Assembly: GCA_017428155.1 (NCBI GenBank)
Contig: JAFRRJ010000032.1
Span: forward strand, 1-43,862
Origin: Clostridiales bacterium
GTDB taxonomy: Bacteria; Bacillota; Clostridia; Saccharofermentanales; Saccharofermentanaceae
DNA length: 43,862 bases
Direction: 5' to 3'
Position 1 is the stretch's first letter, and every line of letters begins with the position of its first letter. Both the position numbers and the translations under genes were made by a program. This document shows, in pieces, positions 7,985 to 16,580 of this stretch. The notes under the pieces are model-generated. The model had not been told where the DNA came from and ran no database searches. It saw only the letters and a list, made by a program, of their open reading frames with translations.

Positions 7985-9572
7985 GCTCATGCTCGCAGAT
8001 GACGAGGGCATCGTAAGAGAATCGCTCAAGTTCATAGTTGATAAAGAGTTTCCGGGAATATTCGAGACCTTCGAAGCCAAGACCGGAAGACGCGTAATTG
8101 AGCTCGCCGATGAGGTGCGTCCCGATATCGCTTTCATGGATATCAGAATGCCGGGTATTAACGGAATCGACGCAATGAAGGAGATCAGAAGGACCAACCC
8201 CAACATTGTTTTTGTCATTATCTCCGCATATGACAAATTTGACTATGCAAAGCAGGCTCTGAATCTGGGCGTTATCGACTACATAAACAAGCCCTTCGAC
8301 AAAGCTCAGATCGTCGCTGTATTGAAGAAAGCGATGGAGGAGGTTGACCGTGTCAGGGAGCAGCGTTCAAGAGAACTCGAGATCAAGGAGAAGCTCGATT
8401 CGATCGTTCCGATCATCGAGAACGGTCTCATTCAGGACCTTCTGTCTCACGAGCATTTCAATGAAAACATCGAAGAATACAAAAAGCTTCTTGAGATCGA
8501 TGAGAAATACGGTCTTATGCTCGCCATCGTAGGCGGCGACCGTGAACCGGGCGGCTACATGCGCGGCGCCGTTCCCGCGAGCGTCAAGACGCAAAAGAAT
8601 TATGAGACGGTCCTTCTAGTTATTTCCGACAACTTCAAGTGTATAACCGGTTCTGTTATGGGCAATAAGATTCCTGTTCTTATCCCGTGCGCCAAAAGTT
8701 CCGTCACGCCTGAAGAGTATCAGAAGATAGTCTATTCAGCCAAGAAGACACAGGAGGAATTAACGGAGGCTTTAGGCCTTGATTTCAGGATCGGAATAGG
8801 ATCTGTAAAGCCCCTGTATGACATGGCAGATTCATACAGCGAAGCACTCTCGGTTCTTGCCACCACAAAGCAGACAGTCGCTGAGAGTGTCGATCTTCCC
8901 GAAGGATGCGAATACGATACGGATTATCCGTTAAAGACCGAGAAAGAGCTCTTTGACGCAATATCACAAGGAGATGTGAGAAGATCCGCGGAGCAGGCCA
9001 GCCTTTTCTTTGATTGGATGGAGAGGAGCTCCGGCGGCGCTATGAGCGACATCTGTCTCAAGGTCCTCGAATTCGTGCTCTGGGGCGAAAGACTTGCGTA
9101 CAGCAATGGCGGTCACGTATATCACTTCATGTCCAGGAGCGAGTATCTGCCCGAGATCAATTCCATGAAGAGCTATGACGAATTAAGGCTCTGGTTCTTA
9201 AGTCACATAGAACGCGCGGTCAACATGATCAACACAGCCAATGCGGCAAAGACTGAAGATGTTGCGGGCAAGGCGAAGAAATATATCGATCTGCATTATC
9301 AGGAGGACATCTCTCTCGATGATCTTTCCGGCAAGTATGACATAAGCCCGTTCTATTTCAGCAAGGTCTTTAAGACCCAGACAGGCGTTACATTCACGGA
9401 TTATCTGACCGGTGTCAGAGTCAACAAGGCAAGAGAGCTTCTTGAAGGTACAAATAAGTCCATGAAGGAGATATGTTCTGAAGTCGGATATTCCGATCCC
9501 AACTACTTCAGCCGTATCTTCAAAAAGAATACGGGTGTTACTCCGACAGAGTATAAGGAAGGCAAAAGATGA
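7977..9572 (+). CDS. response regulator with AraC-type DNA-binding domain, YesN-type
   Basis: The 531-residue protein has an N-terminal receiver (about 1-120) with an acidic pair in ADDEG, the phosphoacceptor D55 in FMDIRMPG and the conserved lysine in INKPFDK. A variable middle region of about 300 residues follows, then two AraC-type helix-turn-helix motifs in the last 105 residues. These are marked by ISPFYFSKVFKTQTGVTF and PNYFSRIFKKNTGVTPTEY. It is the partner of the upstream kinase. Likely targets are the transporter genes from 10853 onward, where repeated GCTAAA-TGCC-like sites occur. Confidence 0.92.
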   Translation: MYKLMLADDEGIVRESLKFIVDKEFPGIFETFEAKTGRRVIELADEVRPDIAFMDIRMPGINGIDAMKEIRRTNPNIVFVIISAYDKFDYAKQALNLGVIDYINKPFDKAQIVAVLKKAMEEVDRVREQRSRELEIKEKLDSIVPIIENGLIQDLLSHEHFNENIEEYKKLLEIDEKYGLMLAIVGGDREPGGYMRGAVPASVKTQKNYETVLLVISDNFKCITGSVMGNKIPVLIPCAKSSVTPEEYQKIVYSAKKTQEELTEALGLDFRIGIGSVKPLYDMADSYSEALSVLATTKQTVAESVDLPEGCEYDTDYPLKTEKELFDAISQGDVRRSAEQASLFFDWMERSSGGAMSDICLKVLEFVLWGERLAYSNGGHVYHFMSRSEYLPEINSMKSYDELRLWFLSHIERAVNMINTANAAKTEDVAGKAKKYIDLHYQEDISLDDLSGKYDISPFYFSKVFKTQTGVTFTDYLTGVRVNKARELLEGTNKSMKEICSEVGYSDPNYFSRIFKKNTGVTPTEYKEGKR

Positions 9573-10597
9573 TAAAGAAAGTTATTGCTGTTTTAATGGT
9601 ATTCACACTCCTTCTGTGCTCCGGATGCAAGACGCCTGAATACAAAGAAGTTACGCCGACTACAAAGGTCAGCGGGTACATGATAGGTCTGTCATTTGAC
9701 TCGTTTGTTATTGAGAGGTGGACAAGGGACAGAAATGTTTTCGTTTCCGAAGCAAGCAAGCTCGGCGCAGATGTCAATGTTCAGTCTGCGGGCGGGGATG
9801 TTAAGACACAGATAGACCAGATAAAGCATTTTATAGAGATCGAAGTTGACGCGATCGTCATCATCACGGCCGATGCCCTGGAGCTTGCAGATGTTCTTAA
9901 AGAAGCAAAGAGCAAAGGCATTCCGGTCATCTGCTATGACAGACTCGTAATGAATGCGGATGCGGATCTTTATATCTCTTTTGACAACGAGATGGTCGGA
10001 AAAGAGATGGCAAATGCTATTTGCAGCAACGTGCAGGACGGCGGAACGATCGTCGAGATCATGGGTCCTGAGTCCGATTACAACGTTGCCCAGGTAATGA
10101 GAGGATTCGACAGCATTTGTGAAGAACACGGGATGAACATCACTCTCAAGTACAATTGTGATAACTGGAGACCTGAGCTCGCTTACGATTTTGTTAATGA
10201 TAATTTCGAAGAGATCTCACAGGCGGATGCAATCATGTGCGGCAATGATGCTCTTGCGGGAGAAGCGATCCATGCACTGGCCGAAAGAGGTTTTGCCGGC
10301 AGGATCTATGTGACGGGTCAGGATGCAGATCTTGAAGCCTGCCAGAGGCTTGTGGAAGGTACTCAGCTTGTTACCGTATATAAGCCCGTTGAAAAACTTG
10401 CCGTCCTTGCAGCCGAATGTGCCGTAAAACTTGCTTCAGGAGATTCGATCAGTGATGCGGACAGATTCTTTGACGGAACGCAGGATATTCCTTACATTGC
10501 CATCGAACCTTATGGCGTAACGATTGATAACCTGGACAACGTAATCATTGACAGTGGTTTCCATTTAAGAGAAGAGATCTACATGAACGAGAGCTGA
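9569..10597 (+). CDS. sugar-binding lipoprotein, XylF-like
   Basis: The 342-residue protein has a lipoprotein signal ending at C20 (LLLCSGC). A type I sugar-binding fold follows, with IEVDAIVIITADALEL, GIPVICYDRLV, MCGNDALAGEAIH and VTGQDADLEACQ. The ATG overlaps the regulator's stop by 4 bases, so it is co-transcribed with the two-component genes rather than with the permease genes. That suggests a sensing role alongside the anchored protein at 5476, although it could also feed the transporter. The ligand is probably a pentose or hexose. Confidence 0.85.
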   Translation: MIKKVIAVLMVFTLLLCSGCKTPEYKEVTPTTKVSGYMIGLSFDSFVIERWTRDRNVFVSEASKLGADVNVQSAGGDVKTQIDQIKHFIEIEVDAIVIITADALELADVLKEAKSKGIPVICYDRLVMNADADLYISFDNEMVGKEMANAICSNVQDGGTIVEIMGPESDYNVAQVMRGFDSICEEHGMNITLKYNCDNWRPELAYDFVNDNFEEISQADAIMCGNDALAGEAIHALAERGFAGRIYVTGQDADLEACQRLVEGTQLVTVYKPVEKLAVLAAECAVKLASGDSISDADRFFDGTQDIPYIAIEPYGVTIDNLDNVIIDSGFHLREEIYMNES

Positions 10598-10598
10598 G

Positions 10599-10624
10599 TT
10601 ATATTTTCGCGCGCGAAAATATAA
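10599..10624. other. perfect 26-bp palindrome after the sensing operon
   Basis: The palindrome begins 2 bases after the stop codon, reads identically on both strands, and is built from TTATATTTT arms around a CGCGCGCG centre. It has no loop and no following T tract. It may fold with a CGCG loop to stabilise or end the message, or it may be a protein-binding site. Confidence 0.5.
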
Positions 10625-10662
10625 ATACATTACAGCTATATCGGACATTTGTTGAAAATGTG

Positions 10663-10755
10663 GCTAAACTGCCGTATTTAGCACAATCTTGATGTTTTTG
10701 TGATATGTAACGCAAGATAATGCTAAATTGCCACAGAACCTTATGACAATTAGCC
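10663..10755 (+). promoter_or_regulatory. repeated GCTAAA-TGCC sites upstream of the ABC transporter genes
   Basis: GCTAAACTGCC at 10663-10673 and GCTAAATTGCC at 10722-10732 are direct repeats 59 bases apart. A related inverted copy (GACAATTAGCC) lies at 10745-10755, and TTTAGC at 10678-10683 forms a local dyad with the first copy. Such repeats would suit an AraC-type response regulator, here the product of 7977. A clear promoter was not identified between these sites and the start at 10853. Confidence 0.4.
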
Positions 10756-10852
10756 AAAAATATCAAGAATGTCGATATGCAACTCCTATATGGGTAATGA
10801 TAATGTGTACGTGGCAAGGATTGCCGATATTACTTAATAGGAGGAATTTTTA

Positions 10853-11911
10853 ATGTTTAAGAAAATTCTTGGAACAATTATCTGCGCTGCAATCGCATGT
10901 GCTGCATTGACAGGCTGCGCCGGTTCCGGAAAGAAGAAGGTTGGTATCTCAATGCCTACACAGGACCTTCAGAGATGGAATCAGGACGGTTCTTACATGA
11001 AGGAGAAGTTCGAAGCAGCTGGCTACGAAGTTGACCTTCAGTATGCAGGCAACAAGGCTGACGTTCAGCTCTCACAGATCGAGGATATGATCAACACAGG
11101 CAGCAAGGTTATCGTTATCGCTGCAGTTGAAGCTTCTTCACTCGGACAGGCTCTTGATAAGGCTGCTAAGAAGAAGATCCCCGTTATCGCTTATGACCGT
11201 CTCCTTATGAGCAATGAGAATGTTTCATACTATGCTACATTCGATAACTACAAGGTTGGTCAGATCCAGGGTGAGTTCGTAAGAGACGCACTCAAGCTTG
11301 ATACAACAGATGGCCCTTACAACATCGAGTTTACAGCTGGTGACCCCGGTGACAACAATGCCGGCGTATTCTTCCAGGGTGCTATGGACGTTCTTAAGCC
11401 TTACCTCGATTCCGGCAAGCTCGTTTGCGTATCCGGTCAGACAGATTTCGATTCTGTTGCTACAACTAAGTGGGATTCCGCTACAGCACAGGCTAGAGCA
11501 GAGAGTATCATTGGTAACTACTCTAACAAGAACATCGATGCATGGCTTTGCTCCAACGACTCTACAGCTCAGGGCGTTGTTACAGCTCTCGACTCCAGCT
11601 ACAACAGCGCTGGTAGAGGCGGTCAGTGGCCGATCATCACAGGTCAGGACTGCGACATCGTTTCCATGAAGAACATGCTCGCTGGTAAGCAGACAATGTC
11701 AATCTTTAAGGATACACGTACACTCGCTGAGAGAACAGTTATCATGGTTAACGATATCCTCGCTGGTAAGACACCTGAGACAAACAGCGAATATGACAAC
11801 AAGTCTAAGCAGGTTCCTTCTTACCTCTGCGATCCGGTATTTGCTGATATCAGCAACTACAAGACAATCCTTATCGATTCAGGTTACTATTCTGAAGCAG
11901 ATCTTGCTTAA
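10853..11911 (+). CDS. multiple-sugar ABC transporter substrate-binding lipoprotein, ChvE-like
   Basis: The 352-residue protein has a lipoprotein signal with C22 in LTGC. It has the ChvE-type sugar-binding fold: VGISMPTQDLQRWNQDG, VIVIAAVEASSLG, IPVIAYDRLLM, TAGDPGDNNA and ITGQDCDIVSMK. The RBS is AGGAGG 8 bases before the ATG. Codon use is strongly biased (GCT, ACA, AAG, CTC), as expected for an abundant binding protein. It is the first gene of the transporter set, followed by a strong hairpin that would keep its message level above that of the ATPase and permeases. Confidence 0.88.
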   Translation: MFKKILGTIICAAIACAALTGCAGSGKKKVGISMPTQDLQRWNQDGSYMKEKFEAAGYEVDLQYAGNKADVQLSQIEDMINTGSKVIVIAAVEASSLGQALDKAAKKKIPVIAYDRLLMSNENVSYYATFDNYKVGQIQGEFVRDALKLDTTDGPYNIEFTAGDPGDNNAGVFFQGAMDVLKPYLDSGKLVCVSGQTDFDSVATTKWDSATAQARAESIIGNYSNKNIDAWLCSNDSTAQGVVTALDSSYNSAGRGGQWPIITGQDCDIVSMKNMLAGKQTMSIFKDTRTLAERTVIMVNDILAGKTPETNSEYDNKSKQVPSYLCDPVFADISNYKTILIDSGYYSEADLA

Positions 11912-11933
11912 TCAATAAGCATTATGCCCTTTG

Positions 11934-11955
11934 CAGGCGGGGGAAACCCCGCCTG
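11934..11955 (+). other. strong mRNA hairpin between binding-protein and ATPase genes
   Basis: CAGGCGGGG and CCCCGCCTG form a perfect 9-bp stem closed by a GAAA tetraloop, 23 bases after the stop codon. No T tract follows directly. Such intercistronic hairpins are known to protect upstream messages of binding proteins and to reduce readthrough. Confidence 0.75.
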
Positions 11956-12055
11956 TATATTGGGGGCAAACCGGTTCTTTGAACAAAACTCTTTTCTACA
12001 AACAAACTCAAGATACAAAGAAACAAAAAATTATTACTAGCGAAAGAGGCGACAC

Positions 12056-13645
12056 ATGGCAAAAGTTTTGCTTGAGATGAAAAGCATAACCAAAACTTTT
12101 CCGGGCGTTAAGGCTCTCGACAACGTCAACCTGAAGGTTGAAGAGGGGGAGATCCACGCGCTGGTCGGCGAGAACGGTGCCGGTAAATCGACATTGATGA
12201 ACGTTCTCAGCGGTATTTATCCGTTTGGCACCTATGAAGGCGACATAGTATACGACGGCGAAGTATGCAGATTTCATAAGATCAAAGATTCCGAGAAAAA
12301 GGGAATCGTTATTATCCACCAGGAACTCGCATTGGTCCCTTATCTGACCATCGGCGAGAATATGTTCCTCGGTAATGAACAGGGAAGTAAATGGTGTATC
12401 GACTGGAACAAGACCTATGCGGAAGCAGATAAATATCTTGAGATGGTAGGTCTTACGGATTCCTCGAAAACACTTATTAAAGATATTGGTACAGGTAAGC
12501 AGCAGCTCGTAGAGATCGCAAAGGCATTGGCTAAGCACGCCAAGCTCCTTATCTTGGACGAGCCTACTTCATCACTTAACGAGACTGATTCAAGAGCACT
12601 TCTTGACCTCATGAAGAAGCTCCAGAAAGAGCAGGGAATGACGATGATCATTATCTCCCACAAGCTCAACGAAGTCTCATATGTAGCAGATAAGATCACG
12701 GTCGTAAGAGACGGTTCCACGATCGAGACTCTTGATTCAAAGACAGATGATATCTCGGAGACGAGGATCATCAAGGGCATGGTAGGCCGTGAGATTACCG
12801 ACAGATTCCCGAAGCGTCATGACGTCCAGATCGGTGATGTCATGATGGAAGTCAACAATTGGACTGTCTATCACCCTGAATTCTCTGAGCGTAAGGTCGT
12901 TGACGATGTATCGATCAACGTCCGTGCAGGAGAAGTTGTAGGTATCTACGGACTTATGGGCGCCGGCCGTACAGAGCTTGCGATGAGTATTTTCGGAAGA
13001 TCATACGGAATCGGAATCTCAGGCGAGTTGAAACTCGGTGGACGCCGCGTTACGTTGAAGAGCCCCAAGATGGCTATCAAAGCCGGTCTTGCTTATGTAA
13101 CTGAAGACCGTAAGGGTAACGGACTCGTTCTGTCCAACTCGATCCTGAGGAATACCACACTTGCAAATCTCGAAGGCGTCAGCACCGGCGGTATCTTCCT
13201 CGATCATGATAAGGAGACTGAAGTTGCCCAGGAATATGTTGAGAAGCTCAGAACGAAGACTCCTTCCGTTGAGCAGCTCGTAGGCAATCTCTCAGGCGGA
13301 AACCAGCAGAAGGTCCTCCTCGCAAAGTGGATGTTCGCTAATCCGGATGTCCTCATTCTCGACGAACCTACAAGAGGTATCGACGTAGGTGCGAAGTATG
13401 AGATCTACTGCATCATCAATGATCTTGCCAAGGCAGGTAAGTCTGTCATTATGATCTCTTCAGAACTTCCTGAAGTCATTGGTATGAGCGACAGGATATA
13501 TATCATGAACCAGGCAAAGATAGTAGGTGAAATGGAAGCTTCCGAAGCTACACAGGAAAACATCATGGCTTGCATCGTTGGTGTAAGAGGCGAATCCGAG
13601 AACGCTGAGTCTGTTAACGCTGACAGCGTAGGAAGTGAGGCATAA
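12056..13645 (+). CDS. sugar ABC transporter ATPase with two nucleotide-binding domains
   Basis: The 529-residue protein has two ABC domains. The first has Walker [10 protein letters not shown], a divergent signature around [14 protein letters not shown], and Walker [13 protein letters not shown]. The second has the usual degenerate Walker A (GLMGAGRTE), an intact signature [14 protein letters not shown] and Walker [15 protein letters not shown]. This layout defines the RbsA/XylG/MglA/GguA group, in which one fused ATPase powers uptake of a monosaccharide. The RBS is GAAAGAGG. A short gap of 2 bases separates it from the first permease gene. The ChvE-like neighbour points to the GguA/MmsA subgroup. 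Confidence 0.92.
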   Translation: MAKVLLEMKSITKTFPGVKALDNVNLKVEEGEIHALVGENGAGKSTLMNVLSGIYPFGTYEGDIVYDGEVCRFHKIKDSEKKGIVIIHQELALVPYLTIGENMFLGNEQGSKWCIDWNKTYAEADKYLEMVGLTDSSKTLIKDIGTGKQQLVEIAKALAKHAKLLILDEPTSSLNETDSRALLDLMKKLQKEQGMTMIIISHKLNEVSYVADKITVVRDGSTIETLDSKTDDISETRIIKGMVGREITDRFPKRHDVQIGDVMMEVNNWTVYHPEFSERKVVDDVSINVRAGEVVGIYGLMGAGRTELAMSIFGRSYGIGISGELKLGGRRVTLKSPKMAIKAGLAYVTEDRKGNGLVLSNSILRNTTLANLEGVSTGGIFLDHDKETEVAQEYVEKLRTKTPSVEQLVGNLSGGNQQKVLLAKWMFANPDVLILDEPTRGIDVGAKYEIYCIINDLAKAGKSVIMISSELPEVIGMSDRIYIMNQAKIVGEMEASEATQENIMACIVGVRGESENAESVNADSVGSEA

Positions 13646-13647
13646 CG

Positions 13648-14931
13648 ATGGGCGCAGGTAAAATAAAGAATTTCTTAAGAAAATACATGATGCTTATTGC
13701 TACGGTAATCGTAGTTATAGCATTCTATTTCATCACTGGCGGTCAGTCATTGAATCCTGACAGTATCGACAGACTGATCTCACAGAACGCATACGTTTTC
13801 GTACTCGGTACGGGTATGCTGCTCTGTATCTTAACCGGTGGTAACATCGATCTTTCAGTAGGTTCTGTAGTCTGCTTAGCAGGCAGCGTCGGCGCCATTA
13901 TCATGCAGACAAGGCTTTTTGGTGCTCTGATACCGTGGCCGGTAGCAATAATCGTAATGCTTATCATGGGTCTTTTGGTCGGTCTCTGGCACGGCTATTG
14001 GATCGCATATGTAAAGGTTCCGCCTTTCATTGCAACACTCGTCGGAATGCTTGCATTCAGAGGACTTGCAAATATCTTCCTTAAGGGTAAAGACGTTATC
14101 GTTGAGAATAAGGATTTTATGAACGTGTTTGGCGGAAGTGATACCTGCTATGTTCCGGATTTCCTGAAAAATGTCGGACCTGCATTAGAGATCGGGGGAG
14201 TTAATCTTAATAAGACTTGTATCGTATTCACGATCCTTCTTGCGCTCGGTATAATGATCTACACTTTTGTCAATCGCGCAAGACTTATAAAGAACGGCTA
14301 CAAGGTTGATTATCTTGCAGTTGTCATCTTAAAAACGATCCTTATCGTTGCGGTAATCCTCTGGTTCGGATATAAGCTCGCAAGTTACAGAGGTATTCCT
14401 ACGGCATTCATCTGGATCGCTCTTATCCTTGCTGTTTTCGCTTATATCACAACGAAAACAACATTGGGCCGCAACCTCTATGCTGTCGGCGGCAACGAGA
14501 AGGCAACAAGACTTTCCGGTATCGATACCAGAAAGGTTATGTTCAGCGCATACACACTCATGGGTGTTCTCGCAGGTTTTGCCAGCATCCTGGTTATCGC
14601 AAGAGGTCAGAAAGCAGGTCCTACGGTCGGTGTCGGATTTGAGATGGACGCTATCGCAGCATGCTTCATCGGCGGCGCTTCCGCATACGGCGGAACGGGT
14701 TCCATCGGCGGCGTTATCATCGGTGCTACACTGATGGGCGTCATCAACCAGGGCATGAACATGGCAAAAACACCTGCTAACTATCAGAAGGTCGTTAAGG
14801 GTGTTGTACTTATTCTTGCAGTACTCTTTGACGTACTCATGCAGTTGAAGAGAAAGGGCGCAAAGAAAAAGAAAGTGAAAAAGAACGCCATAGATGTTGT
14901 AACAACAGAGGAAGGAGGTGCTAAGTCATGA
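13648..14931 (+). CDS. sugar ABC transporter permease 1
   Basis: The 427-residue polytopic protein of the BPD_transp_2 family shows GTGMLLCILTGGNIDLSVGS and the ATPase-coupling and glycine-rich segment GGASAYGGTGSIGGVIIGA. About ten membrane helices can be read. The C-terminal tail of about 30 residues is rich in lysine. The stop codon overlaps the next permease's ATG (ATGA), after AGGAGG within this gene's own end. It probably forms a heterodimeric channel with the product of 14928. Confidence 0.9.
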   Translation: MGAGKIKNFLRKYMMLIATVIVVIAFYFITGGQSLNPDSIDRLISQNAYVFVLGTGMLLCILTGGNIDLSVGSVVCLAGSVGAIIMQTRLFGALIPWPVAIIVMLIMGLLVGLWHGYWIAYVKVPPFIATLVGMLAFRGLANIFLKGKDVIVENKDFMNVFGGSDTCYVPDFLKNVGPALEIGGVNLNKTCIVFTILLALGIMIYTFVNRARLIKNGYKVDYLAVVILKTILIVAVILWFGYKLASYRGIPTAFIWIALILAVFAYITTKTTLGRNLYAVGGNEKATRLSGIDTRKVMFSAYTLMGVLAGFASILVIARGQKAGPTVGVGFEMDAIAACFIGGASAYGGTGSIGGVIIGATLMGVINQGMNMAKTPANYQKVVKGVVLILAVLFDVLMQLKRKGAKKKKVKKNAIDVVTTEEGGAKS

Positions 14932-16385
14932 ACGGATTCGGCATGAAGAATGTTTTGAAAAAGAATGTAATGGCATTAGCGCTCCTCGGAATCTATATCT
15001 TATTTATAATTCTGGGATTTGTAATTAAGGGACAGAACATCCTTGCACCGGCAATTGTTACTTCACTTATCGAACGTAATGCTTATGTATTCATCTTAGG
15101 TGCCGGAATGCTTATGTGTATGCTTACCGGCGGTAATATCGACTTGTCAGTAGGTTCTGTTGTTTGCTTTATCGGTTCAGTCGTCGGACTATTCTCGGTA
15201 GAGAACAGGCTTTTAGATCAGTGGTTTGGCGTTTGGGAAGAACAGGTTATTGACGGAGAAGTCACAAAAGTACTTGTCCAGCACGCACAGCCTTTGAGCA
15301 CACCTCTTGCTATTCTTGTTGCATTGGCTGTCGGATTGCTTTACGGTGCGTTGTTAGGCTTCCTGATCGCTTATGTAAGAATACCTCCGTGGATCGCTAC
15401 ACTTGCAGGCTATCTTGCATTCCGCGGTCTCGGCACACAGGTTCTCATAAAGGCATCTGCTGATGCGGCTCTCTCGAATTTCCCGGAATCCTTGAAGAAC
15501 ATCTTCGGCGGCAGTGTTTTAGAGTATATAAGAATTAACGGAGAGAAGGTCTATTTAGATGTTCTCGGAATGAATATTCCTTGCGTTCTGGCCGGTGTAC
15601 TCGCATCCGCTGCGGTAATTTTTCTCACGGTTATCTCGCGTAAGAAAAAGGTTGCGAAGGGTTACCAGGCTGATCCTATGTGGTTCGTCGCTCTTAAGTG
15701 TGTCATCCTGACTGCAATCATCATGTTCTTTGCTATCGAATTCTCATTCGAAGGCGGAATCCCGGTAGTAGTTCTCTGGATCGGCGGCGTTCTCATTCTT
15801 TACGGCATCATCACGGAGAAGACAACGATCGGACGTCACTTCATGACAGTCGGCGGCAATGCGGAATCTGCGAGACTTTCCGGTATCAACAACAGGCTTG
15901 TCATGTTCTTCGCTTACCTTAATATGGCTGTCTTGACTGTTATTGCAGCTATGATCGTTACCGTAAGAGCTTCAGCAGCTAACTCTACAGCAGGTGAGGA
16001 ATATGAGCTTGATGCTATTGCAGCTTGTATCGTAGGCGGCGTCTCTGCTTACGGCGGTTCAGGTACGATCGTCGGAATGGTCGTCGGTGCCACTATGATC
16101 GGCGTCATCAACCAGGGCATGCAGCTTATCGGTGTTGACCAGAACTGGATCAAGATCGTTAAGGGCTTGGTACTCCTTGCAGCAGTAGTCTTCGAGATCG
16201 TGTCCAAGCAGACCAAGAAGGCCAAGAAGGATGCTAAGGCAAAGAAGGCTAAGAAGTCTGAGAAGGGCGAAGCAGAGTCCGAGCAGCCTTCAGAAGAAGT
16301 ATCTGCTACTGAAGAGACAGTTGTTTCCGAGGATACAGAAGCAGCTCCCGTACCCGATGCGGGATTAGCGACAAGCGAAACATAG
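14928..16385 (+). CDS. sugar ABC transporter permease 2
   Basis: The 485-residue paralogue of the preceding permease shares GAGMLMCMLTGGNIDLSVGS and GGVSAYGGSGTIVGMVVGA. Compared with permease 1 it has an insertion after the third helix (about residues 90-125) and a longer cytoplasmic tail. The tail of about 85 residues first repeats lysine and alanine (KKAKKDAKAKKAKK), then becomes acidic. Two permease genes in place of one suggest a heterodimer, which differs from the usual single GguB/XylH arrangement. Confidence 0.9.
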   Translation: MNGFGMKNVLKKNVMALALLGIYILFIILGFVIKGQNILAPAIVTSLIERNAYVFILGAGMLMCMLTGGNIDLSVGSVVCFIGSVVGLFSVENRLLDQWFGVWEEQVIDGEVTKVLVQHAQPLSTPLAILVALAVGLLYGALLGFLIAYVRIPPWIATLAGYLAFRGLGTQVLIKASADAALSNFPESLKNIFGGSVLEYIRINGEKVYLDVLGMNIPCVLAGVLASAAVIFLTVISRKKKVAKGYQADPMWFVALKCVILTAIIMFFAIEFSFEGGIPVVVLWIGGVLILYGIITEKTTIGRHFMTVGGNAESARLSGINNRLVMFFAYLNMAVLTVIAAMIVTVRASAANSTAGEEYELDAIAACIVGGVSAYGGSGTIVGMVVGATMIGVINQGMQLIGVDQNWIKIVKGLVLLAAVVFEIVSKQTKKAKKDAKAKKAKKSEKGEAESEQPSEEVSATEETVVSEDTEAAPVPDAGLATSET

Positions 16386-16448
16386 CAAAGCGTTTTTCAT
16401 AATACTGTTTTCCGGTCACCCGAATACCCGGAATGCACTTTACCTCCA

Positions 16449-16482
16449 GCCGCCGCAAACCCCTTGCGGCGGTTACTTTTTT
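16449..16482 (+). terminator. Rho-independent terminator of the sugar transporter operon
   Basis: GCCGCCGCAA and TTGCGGCGGT pair around ACCCC, followed by TACTTTTTT. It lies 64 bases after the permease 2 stop codon. Confidence 0.88.
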
Positions 16483-16492
16483 GTGACAAACC

Positions 16493-16521
16493 TTGCGGAC
16501 TGTTTTTATATCTTTTATTAT
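16493..16521 (+). promoter_or_regulatory. promoter of the AGCS symporter gene
   Basis: TTGCGG (16493-16498) and TATTAT (16516-16521) are 17 bases apart, directly after the operon terminator. The predicted leader has a small stem CCTGC...GCAGG around a T-rich loop near 16536-16554. Confidence 0.5.
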
Positions 16522-16580
16522 GTTTGCGAACATGACCTGCGCTTTTTTTGCAGGATCCTATTACCGAAGCGAGAATCACG

